Source: Hymenobacter sp. HSC-4F20 (GTDB lineage Bacteria; Bacteroidota; Bacteroidia; Cytophagales; Hymenobacteraceae). From it: a DNA stretch of 64,000 bases. Position 1 is the stretch's first letter; the number at the start of each line of letters is the position of its first letter. The notes under the pieces are model-generated. The model was given only the letters and a program-made list of their open reading frames with translations, searched no databases and was not told the DNA's origin. Location: assembly GCF_019599275.1 (NCBI RefSeq), contig NZ_JAHZTD010000002.1, positions 496,001 to 560,000 of the forward strand, read 5' to 3'. This document shows, piece after piece, positions 27,161 through 35,950 of the stretch. The translations under genes and the position numbers were made by a program.

Positions 27161-27811
27161 CTAATACGTCAGGACTACCTCGGTTGTGTCGAGAGGCTGC
27201 ACGGAAAAGGCCTTCTCATGACGCACCACCTTTCCTCCGAAGTTCGCATCCCAGTGTACTACCAGACCACTTTCCGGGATGGTTGAATCCATGACGTGGT
27301 AAGTGACGGCGCCGTAATCCTTCGGGCGTAGGTCCAGGCTGGAGATATAGCCTTGGTCGCGCCAGGGGCCCCAGGCGTAGATAGCATCGGGTACACGCCC
27401 AGCCTTCTGTTCCACCCGGATCTTGAGCCAGGCCGGAGCCGCTACCCCCAACCGCAGATTTTGGTTCTTGCGGCCTTTTTTCAGGTAGGGCTCCTCCCCC
27501 CAATGCGAACCGTGCCCGGCATCGGAATAAGCTTTTAATACATACGAGGTGCCAGCCTCCGCCTCGAACTGAAAATGGAAACGGCCGGTAGCATCGGCTT
27601 GCCGCGGCGCTGTACTGGCCGAGTACCCGGAGTGCAGCCCACTGCCCGACTGAGCATAAACTTCTACCCAAGCATAGGGCACCGGCCGCTCGGTGCGCAT
27701 TTCGATAACCTGGCCATCGACCAGCGTCGGGCCTTCATCTTTTTGACAGGAGCTGAGCAGCGCCCCTATGGCTGCTGCAAGACAGAAACGGGAGAAGGCG
27801 GGTATCATCAT
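27161..27811 (-). CDS. Lipoprotein of unknown function
   Basis: 216 residues. Lipobox in CLAAAIGALLSSCQKDE (Cys near 22). A carboxypeptidase-regulatory-like beta-sandwich is suggested at residues about 30-125 (VDGQVIEMRTERPVPYAWVE, DATGRFHFQFEAEAGTSYVL, KAYSDAGH), followed by a second beta-rich part. Anchored in the inner or outer membrane, facing the periplasm. Function unknown. Starts with ATG at 27811; a second ATG follows directly. Confidence 0.65.
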   Translation of the reverse strand: MMIPAFSRFCLAAAIGALLSSCQKDEGPTLVDGQVIEMRTERPVPYAWVEVYAQSGSGLHSGYSASTAPRQADATGRFHFQFEAEAGTSYVLKAYSDAGHGSHWGEEPYLKKGRKNQNLRLGVAAPAWLKIRVEQKAGRVPDAIYAWGPWRDQGYISSLDLRPKDYGAVTYHVMDSTIPESGLVVHWDANFGGKVVRHEKAFSVQPLDTTEVVLTY

Positions 27812-28142
27812 CAGGAGTTGAATAGGGAAGCAACCTACCTTTCTCCTACCCTATCGCCTAACCGAAAAGGGCTACTGCTAGACTTTACAAATTACCCACA
27901 ACCTCCTATAAACATTTGATATACAACTTACTATGACACTATTTTCTTACTTATCAAACGCCTTCACCCTTTGCTATATAGCCAGCACAAGTGCGCGTGG
28001 AGGTAGCAAAGCGGTAAGCCATGCTGCTTTACCCCCAGTAAACGGCGAAACCCCACTGTCCTGGTCAGGAAGGTGGGGTTTCAACGAAAGGAATAGGTAG
28101 GAACGGGAGGGTGAAATTAGGGTAGCGCTAAGGGCATACTGG
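27812..28142. other. Intergenic region with one terminator
   Basis: 331 bases without a gene between the lipoprotein (27811, leftward) and the RmlD-like gene (28143). AT-rich around 27890-27960. Contains the terminator at 28047-28082. No other element recognised. Confidence 0.35.
28047..28082 (-). terminator. Terminator of the GH1-like / RmlD-like pair
   Basis: Perfect 10-bp inverted repeat (GAAACCCCAC / GTGGGGTTTC) with a 16-base loop, 60 bases past the stop of the reductase gene; arm ends provide a short U-tract. Confidence 0.6.
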
Positions 28143-29075
28143 CTACGATGCTACGGCCATATGCTCTTCGGAAGAAGCCGTAATGGCTGGCATCATTTGC
28201 GAGACGCATGTGTGTAGGCGCTCCTCGGCGGAGGGTAGCAGGTTGCCTTGCTTACTTCCTAGCACGCTGTAGAGGGGCCGGGCAGCCGCTAAGCCAAACG
28301 CCTGCATAGACCGGGGCACTACAAACGAGGTATCGAGGCTGGCCATATCGGCAACTAGGCGGGCTAGGTCGGCCCAGGTATAGGCGCCTTGGTTGGCAAG
28401 GTGCCACACGCCGCGCTCTTCATCAATAAGCAAATCGAGGGCGACGTTTACCAGGTCGGGCACGTAGGTCGGCGAGATAAGTACATCGTCGGCTGCTTCA
28501 AATTGCTGTTTGCCGTGGGCTGCGCGCAGGGCGGAATACACGAAGTTGTATTCGTCCCAGGGGCTGAAAAATGCGCTGGTACGCACTACCAGGGCCTGAG
28601 GCATGTGCAGCAGCACGTCGCGCTCAGCGAGGCGCTTGCTGTTACCATACACGTTCAGGGGGCAAGGCGTGTCGCTTTCTACATAGGCTACCGATTTGTT
28701 GCCGTCGAAAACTAAATCGGAAGAAAACGTGAGAAAGTGGATGTCGCGGTAGGCACAGGCGGCGGCCAGAACGGTGGGCCCGGTCGTGTTTTCGCGGTAG
28801 CAGCGCTTGAAATCCTGTTCGGCTTCATCTACCCGCACGTAGCCCGCCGTGTTTACTACGGCCCAGGGGTTGTGCTGCGACAAGGCTTTTTCAACGGAAA
28901 GCGGATCGGCAATATTCAGCTCATCACGGCTCAGAGCCACGAAATCGATGCCGCGAACAGCGCAGAGGCGCTGAAAAGCCCGGCCGAGCGTACCGTTGGC
29001 TCCCGTAATCAAGAGAGGCTGCACCGGGGGGAGAGCCAGCCCCGCAGTCGGGTCATGGAGGTCAAGAATTTGCAT
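28143..29075 (-). CDS. RmlD-like NAD-dependent sugar reductase/epimerase
   Basis: 310 residues of the extended short-chain dehydrogenase superfamily, closest in pattern to dTDP-4-dehydrorhamnose reductase (RmlD). Seen: LLITGANGTLGRAFQRLCA (Rossmann GxxGxxG), VVNTAGYVRVDEAEQDF, FSSDLVFDG, and YGNSKRLAE with the catalytic Tyr and Lys. RmlA, RmlB and RmlC are not in the window, so the substrate may not be dTDP-rhamnose. Its start lies 3 bp after the stop of the GH1-like gene on the same strand, so the two are translated together. It probably makes or modifies a sugar for a surface polymer. Confidence 0.78.
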   Translation of the reverse strand: MQILDLHDPTAGLALPPVQPLLITGANGTLGRAFQRLCAVRGIDFVALSRDELNIADPLSVEKALSQHNPWAVVNTAGYVRVDEAEQDFKRCYRENTTGPTVLAAACAYRDIHFLTFSSDLVFDGNKSVAYVESDTPCPLNVYGNSKRLAERDVLLHMPQALVVRTSAFFSPWDEYNFVYSALRAAHGKQQFEAADDVLISPTYVPDLVNVALDLLIDEERGVWHLANQGAYTWADLARLVADMASLDTSFVVPRSMQAFGLAAARPLYSVLGSKQGNLLPSAEERLHTCVSQMMPAITASSEEHMAVAS

Positions 29076-29078
29076 AGT

Positions 29079-30386
29079 CTAGGAAGTCTTGGAAGTAGGA
29101 CAATGGTGATGGTAGAGAAAACGGTCGTCTCGCTCCCACCACCCTTTATTCTGAAGCAACGGATGATGGTAGTGACCTTCTGTAGCAAGGCTTTTGACCA
29201 TTTTGAAGAGAGCCGTAGGGCGGGGCTTCCCTCCACGCATATCAAATACCCCGCTCTCGTAAAATGCTCCTTCCTGCGTCAGTAGCGTGTTCCAATCATA
29301 AGCGCCCAGCAACGACCAGATGGTAATGGCGCGCAAGTCAATGCCCTCTTCTTTCAGCTGATTGGCCGTATCCCAGGCGTACTTTACCCAACGCATCTGC
29401 TCCTCCCGGGTACAGTCGAGGTGTACTTCTGTAATGGCAATTGGAATTTGGTACCGCTCCCAGGCTTCCAGGAGCAGGTCGTGCAGGCCAGTCATTTTTA
29501 CCAGGCGTACTCGCACGGCCTCCACATCGGCGTACTCCACCCGGGCCTCGCTGTGGGCCAGATGATGGGCGGGAAAGTACTGGTGGTTCTCATCCAGAAA
29601 CCGCTCACTGGTGATGTAGTGGTTGATACCAAGGATGTCGGGGGGTAGCGGATCGTGTACCAGTTCCAGAAGCTCGGCCTTGGAAGCGCCGTTTTTGCGC
29701 AAGTAGTCCCACAACGGATGGGCGGCATCAATACGACCACAGAGTAGGTCGAAGGTGAGCCAGCGGCGGTTGTTTTCGTACTCGGCCTGGTCTTGCAGCT
29801 TCGGTGTGCAGTGCGTTTTGCCTAAGTCCTCGGTTTGTACCAGCTGAGCGTCGGGGGTTACCTGCCGGATGGCCTTCATGGCTTCCTTCACTCCCTTGAT
29901 ATGATTCAGCTGGATGCGCACAAACGTTTTATCGTCGAGGGCGTGCGGATACCAGATACCGTACAAGCCGCTGAAACGCGCCGTGGTCAGGGGCTCATTA
30001 ACGGGCGTGTAGTGCTTAATCCAAGGGTAGCGTTCGGCGACCATGCCGGCGAAGCGGGCCAGCCCCGGGACGAAGTTTTTTTTGTGCAGGGCTGTGTAAT
30101 GAGGGCCGCTGCCGTGGTGCAGCAGCGTGACGATAGGGTCGATGCCCAGCTCCTGCAGGCGGGCCATCCGCTCATCGGTCCAGGACCAGTCGGGGTTGTC
30201 CAGGCTTTCGGGGGCTACTTGCTCCCACAGAATGGGGTAGCGCAGCTTCCGGATGCCTAGCTCGGCAATCTGGTCCAGATCCTCAATTCGGGTACGGTGC
30301 CCACTGCTCACGAGCTGATCTGAATACCCGTTGCCAACTCGCCGAATGGTACACTCTATCCCACCCCACACTTCTACTTTTTCCAT
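29079..30386 (-). CDS. GH1-like glycoside hydrolase
   Basis: 435 residues with a TIM-barrel pattern of glycoside hydrolase family 1: a start EVWGGIECTIRRVGNGYSDQ, LGIRKLRYPILWEQVAPESL, WSWTDERMARLQELGIDPIV, acid/base E131 in HYTPVNEPLT, and E320 in ITEVHLD in place of the usual TENG nucleophile motif. No signal peptide, so it acts in the cytosol. GH1-like proteins paired with an RmlD-like reductase occur together (sometimes fused) in several bacterial phyla, and the pair is usually near glycosyltransferase genes. The activity is not established: it may act on a sugar nucleotide or glycan intermediate and not on a plant glucoside. Confidence 0.72.
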   Translation of the reverse strand: MEKVEVWGGIECTIRRVGNGYSDQLVSSGHRTRIEDLDQIAELGIRKLRYPILWEQVAPESLDNPDWSWTDERMARLQELGIDPIVTLLHHGSGPHYTALHKKNFVPGLARFAGMVAERYPWIKHYTPVNEPLTTARFSGLYGIWYPHALDDKTFVRIQLNHIKGVKEAMKAIRQVTPDAQLVQTEDLGKTHCTPKLQDQAEYENNRRWLTFDLLCGRIDAAHPLWDYLRKNGASKAELLELVHDPLPPDILGINHYITSERFLDENHQYFPAHHLAHSEARVEYADVEAVRVRLVKMTGLHDLLLEAWERYQIPIAITEVHLDCTREEQMRWVKYAWDTANQLKEEGIDLRAITIWSLLGAYDWNTLLTQEGAFYESGVFDMRGGKPRPTALFKMVKSLATEGHYHHPLLQNKGWWERDDRFLYHHHCPTSKTS

Positions 30387-30454
30387 TCTCTAGTGCATTT
30401 ACGGCTACCCGGACGGTGCTACCAATGTTGAGTTACCCCAATCCAAAAACAGTT

Positions 30455-30547
30455 CTGTCACCCTGATCTGGTAGCAGAAGGCTCTGCAGGTATCAGCCAA
30501 GTGGCATCTATACCCTGAAACTTCCTGCTACCAGTTCAGAGTGACAG
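30455..30547. repeat. Imperfect 26-bp inverted repeat, REP-like element
   Basis: Arms 30455-30480 (CTGTCACCCTGATCTGGTAG...) and 30521-30547 (complement of CTGTCACTCTGAACTGGTAG...) match at about 22 of 26 positions around a 40-base spacer. The GTCACnCTGAnCTGG core resembles the intergenic REP-type repeats common in GC-rich Bacteroidota. It lies 28 bp past the UDP-galactopyranose mutase stop on one side. Confidence 0.45.
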
Positions 30548-30574
30548 ACTCTAAACAGCCAGTGTTACAGCAAA

Positions 30575-31756
30575 CTATTCTTTAGCCGGGTCGCGGGGAA
30601 CCAGTTTTTCCATGATGGAAGTCGAGCCGATGATGGTAGGCTTGCTGGACTTCTGTGCTTCTTCGGTTTTCTCCGTGAGCTTCTTGTACAGCGTCAGGGC
30701 CTGCGCTACTACCTGGTCCATGTTGTAGTACTTGTAAGTAGCCAGGCGGCCTACGAAGTGTACGTTAGGCGTTTCGTCGGCCAGCTTCTTGTACTGGTTG
30801 TACAGCTCGGCGTTTTCGAGGCGCGGCACGGGGTAGTAGGGGTCCCCTTCGGCCTTCGGATACTCGTACACGATGCTGGTTTTCGGGTGCTTCTGGCCGG
30901 TAAGGGCTTTAAACTCCGTGATGCGCGTGTACAGGTTGTCGTTGGGGTAGTTTACTACCGGAGCCGCCAGGTAGTTTTCCTGGTTCAGGGTTTCGTGCTT
31001 GAACTCCAGGGAACGGTAGGGCAGCTTGCCATACTTGAAGTCGAAGTACTCATCCACCGGACCCGTGAAAATCATTTCCTTGAAGGGAATGAAGTCCACA
31101 ATGTCGTGGTAGTCGGTGTTGAGCATCACCTTAATGTTCGGGTGGTCCAGCATGCGCTCAAACATGCGGGTGTAGCCGTGCAGCGGCATGGCCTGGTAGG
31201 TATCGGTGAAATACCGGTCGTCGCGGTTGGTGCGGGTAGGTACGCGGCTCGTTACCGACTTGTCCAGCTCCGAGGGGTCCATGCCCCACTGCTTGCGGGT
31301 GTAGTTGCGGAAAAACTTCTCGTACAGCTCGCGGCCTACTTTGCTTACTACTACGTCTTCCGAGGTTTTGATAACCGGTACTTGCTCGGCCACCGACTCA
31401 AAGAATTGCTCTACCTCAAAGCTGTTAAGCGAGAGGCCATAGAGCTTGTTGATTGTATCGAGGTTGATGGGCATGGGCACCAGTTGGCCATCTACGGAAG
31501 CCAACACGCGGTGCTCATAGGGGCGCCAATCGGTGAAGTTAGATAGGTACTCGAAAACGTCCTTCGAGTTAGTATGGAAGATGTGCGGACCGTATTTGTG
31601 GACCAGAATGCCTTCCTCGTTGTAGTGGTCGTAGGCGTTGCCCGCAATGTGGCTGCGCTTATCTACGATGAGAACTTTCTTATTGGAGCGCGTAGCGAGC
31701 CGCTCGGCCAATACACTGCCGGCAAATCCGGCTCCGACGATGAGATAATCGAACAT
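30575..31756 (-). CDS. glf: UDP-galactopyranose mutase
   Basis: 393 residues. The flavoenzyme interconverts UDP-galactopyranose and UDP-galactofuranose for surface glycans. Seen: FDYLIVGAGFAGSVLAERLA (FAD-binding), KVLIVDKRSHIAGNAYDHYN, the block TDWRPYEHRVLASVDGQLVP, then YTRKQWGMDPSELDKSV and VHFVGRLATYKYYNMDQVVA near the C-terminus. A C-terminal tail of about 20 residues (STSIMEKLVPRDPAKE) is not part of the fold. It is downstream of a glycosyltransferase gene on the same strand. Cytosolic. Confidence 0.93.
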   Translation of the reverse strand: MFDYLIVGAGFAGSVLAERLATRSNKKVLIVDKRSHIAGNAYDHYNEEGILVHKYGPHIFHTNSKDVFEYLSNFTDWRPYEHRVLASVDGQLVPMPINLDTINKLYGLSLNSFEVEQFFESVAEQVPVIKTSEDVVVSKVGRELYEKFFRNYTRKQWGMDPSELDKSVTSRVPTRTNRDDRYFTDTYQAMPLHGYTRMFERMLDHPNIKVMLNTDYHDIVDFIPFKEMIFTGPVDEYFDFKYGKLPYRSLEFKHETLNQENYLAAPVVNYPNDNLYTRITEFKALTGQKHPKTSIVYEYPKAEGDPYYPVPRLENAELYNQYKKLADETPNVHFVGRLATYKYYNMDQVVAQALTLYKKLTEKTEEAQKSSKPTIIGSTSIMEKLVPRDPAKE

Positions 31757-31850
31757 AGCTAAGCGGAGTTTTTTAGGAGAAGAATGAGGGGGAAGAACGG
31801 GCAGTATTGGATGGGGGGAGCGAGGAAAATACGCAAGGCAGGGCGGGGCG

Positions 31851-33098
31851 TTACGCCAGGGCTGAACTGGAAGCCTGAGTAGATTGCGAAGAAGCAGTCA
31901 GCTTCTTTTGCATGAGAGCCACCATTTGCTCCCACGTCTGGTCCCAGCTGATGGTAGCCAAGTACTCATCGGTGCGCCGACGCCAATCGGCATCCTGGTG
32001 TTGCAGCAATGCTTTTTCGATGCCCCTACCGAATTCTTCGGCGGTGGCGGCAATGTGCACTAGGTTCAGGTCGCCGTAGGGGCGCACCACGTCGCGGATG
32101 GGCGTGCTTACTACGGGTCGGCCGGCAGCCAAGTACTCCGGGGTTTTGGTGGGCGAAATGAACTTGGTGCTTTCGTTGTCGGCGAACAGCAGGGTAGCCA
32201 CATCCCAGCCGCGCAGGTAGGCTGGCAGCTCCTGGTAGTCTTTGCTGCCGAGGTAGTGGATATTTTGCTGGCGGGGCAGCAGGGCCGGATCAATCTTCAC
32301 TACCGGACCAATTATCACGAACTGCCACTCGGGGTGCGCATCAGCGAGCTGACGGAGGAGTTCAATATCCAGGCGCTCATCTACTACCCCAAAGAATCCA
32401 ACGCGCGGATGCGGAATCCCGGCCTGGTCGGCGGGGTCTGGAGCTTGCTGGCGGGCTTGTCCGAAGTGCGCTTTGTCGATGCTGCTCGGGAAGGGGTGCG
32501 CATCGGAATGCTGCTGGCTCTTGGCTTCGTACAGGGTGTGGCCGCCAGTAAATACGTAATCGGCTTTCCGGAACAGCTCCTGCTCCCGTTCGCGCAGAGT
32601 AGGAGGCGCAAACTTGAAAGCAGCCAACTCATCCATGCAGTCATAAATGGTAAGTGCAGGCGCAAAATCACGCGACTTACCGATGGCCATGGGGGTGTAG
32701 TACCAGAAAATGTACTTTTCAATTTTCTGCTCGGCGAAATACTGCCGCAGTACGTCGGCCTGGGCTTGTTCAGAGGCCGCCTCGTCGTGGCGCAGGCGGT
32801 TGGGCAAGTGCACCACCAGAACTTTCAGGCCGTGCTGCCGCTCTTTCACTTCCATGTGCGGCTCAATCAAATCATCGGCGTGGTAGAAAGCTTCTTCCAC
32901 GTAGAACACCCGACCGTGCTGCGCAAAGCGCGACATGAGGTGTTGAGGGCGCTGCCACACGAAGTCCCAATGCAAATGGGCAAAACAAACGAGGTCGGGC
33001 AGGGCGTAGGGTAGTGTTACGGCAGGGGCAGCTGTTTGAGAGGAGAGTGATGATTCGGAGGCGCGCACTGGCGGCTCCGCTGGTGGAGACAGCGACAT
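31851..33098 (-). CDS. Glycosyltransferase (GT4-like)
   Basis: 415 residues. The N-terminal 35 residues are a Ser/Pro/Ala-rich tail; the catalytic GT-B fold follows, with LVCFAHLHWDFVWQRPQHLM, a family pattern shared with the polysaccharide glycosyltransferases found next to Glf in many Bacteroidota, then PRVGFFGVVDERLDIELLRQ, FVIIGPVVKIDPALL and ISPTKTPEYLAAGRPVVSTP (the acceptor-domain EX7E-like region). Probably adds a sugar (perhaps galactofuranose or a related residue) to a lipid-linked or protein-bound glycan at the inner face of the membrane. ATG start at 33098. Acceptor and donor are unknown. Confidence 0.8.
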   Translation of the reverse strand: MSLSPPAEPPVRASESSLSSQTAAPAVTLPYALPDLVCFAHLHWDFVWQRPQHLMSRFAQHGRVFYVEEAFYHADDLIEPHMEVKERQHGLKVLVVHLPNRLRHDEAASEQAQADVLRQYFAEQKIEKYIFWYYTPMAIGKSRDFAPALTIYDCMDELAAFKFAPPTLREREQELFRKADYVFTGGHTLYEAKSQQHSDAHPFPSSIDKAHFGQARQQAPDPADQAGIPHPRVGFFGVVDERLDIELLRQLADAHPEWQFVIIGPVVKIDPALLPRQQNIHYLGSKDYQELPAYLRGWDVATLLFADNESTKFISPTKTPEYLAAGRPVVSTPIRDVVRPYGDLNLVHIAATAEEFGRGIEKALLQHQDADWRRRTDEYLATISWDQTWEQMVALMQKKLTASSQSTQASSSALA

Positions 33099-33238
33099 AG
33101 AAGCAGGAGAATACGTTAGAACAGTAGGTCAGAAGCCCGTCTGACTACCAAGATGGCTACCTACTGTTTCCTCCTCATACGCCTAGGAAAAAAAAAGGGT
33201 ATGGATGAGGTTAGCGGGGGCTTAGCGAGCCCATTATA

Positions 33239-33781
33239 CTATACAGATGGAGGATTGTAAGCTGCAGCGAGAATTTTCTGCATTTCTACGGCATCTTGCC
33301 AGCCTTCTGCGGTGCGAAGCCATTCTTTGCGCACCCCTACCCTACTGAAGCCGGCGCCCGCAAACAATTCCAGGCTGGCATAATTTGCGAGTGAAATAGT
33401 ACAATAAATCTGATGCAAGCGTAACACCTCACGAGCATAAGGCACTACTAGTTGTAAAGCAGCGTGGGCGTAACCTAGTCGCCGGAATTCGCGCAAAATG
33501 GTAATGCCTACCCCCGCGCGTTGGTGCAAGGGTTCAAACCCAAAAATATCCAAAGCGCCTACAGCCTGGCCGGTACTAGCTGCACAAATAACTAGCCGCA
33601 GCTGCCGGACCTCAAAAAAATCGGCTGCCGCAGCATCCAGATAGTGCCGCAACACGTGCCGCGACACTGGCGCCAACGTGTCGGAGACGCCCCACACCTC
33701 CGGGTCGTTTTCTAACGCATACAGAAACTCAAGATCTTCGGCTTCCAGAGGGCGTAGGAAAATCAGGTCGGTGCGGAGCAT
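33239..33781 (-). CDS. GNAT-family N-acetyltransferase (RimJ/RimL-like)
   Basis: 180 residues from the ATG at 33781; a TTG would add five residues. GNAT fold: TDLIFLRPLEAEDLEFLYAL, AVGALDIFGFEPLHQRAGVG, ITILREFRRLGYAHAALQLV (acetyl-CoA pyrophosphate loop), IYCTISLANYASLELFAGAG with the characteristic Asn-x-x-Ser-x-x-Leu-Phe. The END-EVWGVSDTLAPVS opening is frequent in SpeG- or RimL-like enzymes. It acetylates an amine of a small molecule or protein; the substrate is unknown. Not obviously part of the glycan cluster. Confidence 0.85.
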   Translation of the reverse strand: MLRTDLIFLRPLEAEDLEFLYALENDPEVWGVSDTLAPVSRHVLRHYLDAAAADFFEVRQLRLVICAASTGQAVGALDIFGFEPLHQRAGVGITILREFRRLGYAHAALQLVVPYAREVLRLHQIYCTISLANYASLELFAGAGFSRVGVRKEWLRTAEGWQDAVEMQKILAAAYNPPSV

Positions 33782-33914
33782 GGGTTGAGCGGGCAATGAG
33801 GGGTCGTAAACCTACGAGCCGGGATGATAAAAGAAGGAAGCCTGCCAAATTTTGCTTCAACATTCAGCTGCATTGTCAGTTGAGGCAGGTAACATCCAAT
33901 TTATTCTTGCCGAC

Positions 33915-34934
33915 ATGAAATACAACCTGCTGGGAAATACCGGACTGAAAGTATCGGAGCTGTGCTTAGGCACCATGACATTTGGGGGCCGGGGCTGGGC
34001 CGCCGCCATTGGCTCCCTGGATCAGCAAGCCGTTGATGAGCTGGTGAAGCGCTCTATTGATGCGGGCATCAACTTCATTGACACCGCCAATGTGTACTCC
34101 GAAGGGCTTTCCGAGGAGCTGACGGGCCAATCGTTGCACAATCTGGGCATTTCGCGGCACGATGTGGTGCTGGCTACCAAAGTGCGCGGCAAGATGGGCG
34201 AAGGGCCTAATGATGTCGGGCTCACGCGCAAGCACATCTTTCAGCAGGTAGACGACAGCCTGCGCCGCCTGAAAACCGATTACATCGACCTGTACCAAAC
34301 CCACAGCTACGACCCGCTGACGCCCTTGGAGGAAACCCTGCGCGCCCTCGACGATTTGGTACGTAGCGGCAAAGTGCGCTACATCGGGGCCAGCAACGTG
34401 GCGGCCTGGCAGCTGATGAAGGCCCTGAGCTACTCCACCTACAACCACGTAGAAAAATATGTGTCGTTGCAGGCGTACTACACCATTGCCGGCCGCGACC
34501 TGGAACGGGAGTTGGTGCCCTTACTGCAGGATCAGAAGGTAGGCCTGATGGTCTGGAGCCCGCTGGCTGGCGGTTTCCTGAGTGGTAAGTTCACCCGCGA
34601 AAACCAGAACGAGGAAGGCGCCCGCCGCGTCAACTTCGACTTCCCGCCCGTCGACAAGGAAAAAGCCTTCGACATTATTGATGTGCTACGCCCGATGGCC
34701 GAGGCCAAAGGCGCCACGGTAGCTCAGCTGGCCCTGGCCTGGCTGTTGCACCAGCCGGTAGTAAGCAGCGTCATCATCGGGGCCAAGAAGATGGACCAAC
34801 TGGAAGACAACCTGAAAGCTGTAGATGTACAGTTCACCCCCGAGGAATTACAGCAATTGGATGAAGTCAGCAAGCTGGCGCCGGAGTACCCCGGCTGGAT
34901 GCTGGACTTCACCGGCGGCGACCGGCAGCGTTAA
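33915..34934 (+). CDS. Aldo/keto reductase
   Basis: 339 residues from the ATG at 33915; a TTG far upstream adds 21 residues without family features. A TIM-barrel NADPH reductase: KYNLLGNTGLKVSELCLGTM, INFIDTANVYSEGLSEELTG (Asp and Tyr of the catalytic tetrad), TKVRGKMGEGPNDVGLTRKH, YIDLYQTHSYDPLTPLEETL (His), and a C-terminal SSVIIGAKKMDQLEDNLKAV that binds the cofactor. Pattern fits the AKR11/12-like (YajO/YdjG-type) group. Substrate unknown; general aldehyde or sugar reductase. Ends near a long inverted repeat shared with the convergent dapF. Confidence 0.88.
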   Translation: MKYNLLGNTGLKVSELCLGTMTFGGRGWAAAIGSLDQQAVDELVKRSIDAGINFIDTANVYSEGLSEELTGQSLHNLGISRHDVVLATKVRGKMGEGPNDVGLTRKHIFQQVDDSLRRLKTDYIDLYQTHSYDPLTPLEETLRALDDLVRSGKVRYIGASNVAAWQLMKALSYSTYNHVEKYVSLQAYYTIAGRDLERELVPLLQDQKVGLMVWSPLAGGFLSGKFTRENQNEEGARRVNFDFPPVDKEKAFDIIDVLRPMAEAKGATVAQLALAWLLHQPVVSSVIIGAKKMDQLEDNLKAVDVQFTPEELQQLDEVSKLAPEYPGWMLDFTGGDRQR

Positions 34935-34937
34935 CCA

Positions 34938-35001
34938 CTATACCACAACACGGCCGCAGTCTATACGCATCTGTCTAAGCCGCGGCCGTATTGTGGTATA
35001 G
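34938..35001. terminator. Terminator between aldo/keto reductase and dapF
   Basis: 20-bp inverted repeat with one mismatch (CTATACCACAACACGGCCGC and GCGGCCGTATTGTGGTATAG) with a 24-base centre, starting 4 bases past the + gene stop. Both ends are AT-rich; likely bidirectional. Confidence 0.65.
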
Positions 35002-35061
35002 TAGGTAAGCTGGATGGAAGCCATTATTCCTCCGCAGTCGGCTCAGACTCGGAGGCAGAAT

Positions 35062-35874
35062 TTATTTCGTGCTATCCGCTACCTGTATTTTTCCGTCGAA
35101 GACGCGCGTGGCGGGGCCGCTGAGGAATACGTTGGTGAAAGAGCCATCGGGCTTGGCCTCGAAGGCCACGCGCAGGTCGCCACCGGGCGTGCGTAGGTGC
35201 ACGGGGCTGCTAGCACCGCGCCGGGAAGCTGCCAGGGCTACGGCTGTCACGCCGGTGCCGCAGCTCAGGGTTTCATCTTCTACCCCCCGCTCATACGTCC
35301 GCACTTGCCAGGGCTGGCCAGGGGTAGCAGGCGCCTCTACGAAGTTGACGTTGGTGCCCTTTTCCCGGAACCGCTCGTTGTAGCGGTAGGTGCGGCCCTC
35401 GGTAAACACGTTCAGCTCGGCGAGGGTGCTGGCGGGCAGAAAGCGCACGAGGTGAGGGGAGCCCGTATCGAGAAACACGCCGTACTCTTCTACCTCCTGC
35501 TGGCCGATTACATCCTGCATGCGCAGGTGCACCGTGCCGTCCGCATCTACGCGGGCCTCGTGGGGGCCATCGGCGGCCAGGAAATGGGTTTCGTTCTGGA
35601 TAACTCCGAGCTGCTTGGCAAAGGCGACGGTACACCGGCCACCGTTGCCGCACATGGAGCCTACATAGCCATCGGCGTTGAAGTACACCATCTCGAAATC
35701 GTACTGTGGATGCTGGCGCAACAGTATCAGGCCATCGGCCCCGATGCCGCGGCGACGGTCGCAGAGGAAGCGCACCAGCTGGTGGTTATGCTCGTCGAAT
35801 TGATGGGCGCGGTCGTCCACCATCACGAAGTCGTTGCCAGTGCCTTGGTATTTGTAAAAAGGAAGCGAAGTCAT
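35062..35874 (-). CDS. dapF: Diaminopimelate epimerase
   Basis: 270 residues from the ATG at 35874 (a longer frame adds ten hydrophobic residues). Converts LL- to meso-diaminopimelate for peptidoglycan and lysine. The two catalytic cysteines are C75 (SMCGNGGRC) and C205 (LSCGTGVTAVALAAS); the substrate-binding FYKYQGTGNDFVMVDDRAHQ and GPHEARV blocks are present. Internally symmetric fold of two halves, length as usual. No RmpM or lys genes lie next to it; the DinB-like gene upstream is unrelated in function. Confidence 0.95.
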   Translation of the reverse strand: MTSLPFYKYQGTGNDFVMVDDRAHQFDEHNHQLVRFLCDRRRGIGADGLILLRQHPQYDFEMVYFNADGYVGSMCGNGGRCTVAFAKQLGVIQNETHFLAADGPHEARVDADGTVHLRMQDVIGQQEVEEYGVFLDTGSPHLVRFLPASTLAELNVFTEGRTYRYNERFREKGTNVNFVEAPATPGQPWQVRTYERGVEDETLSCGTGVTAVALAASRRGASSPVHLRTPGGDLRVAFEAKPDGSFTNVFLSGPATRVFDGKIQVADSTK

Positions 35875-35950
35875 AACAAGAAGTAAGAAGACAAAGATGG
35901 CCATTGGCAGCCGCAGAACCGCACGCCAGTGCAGAGCAGCAACACAATTA

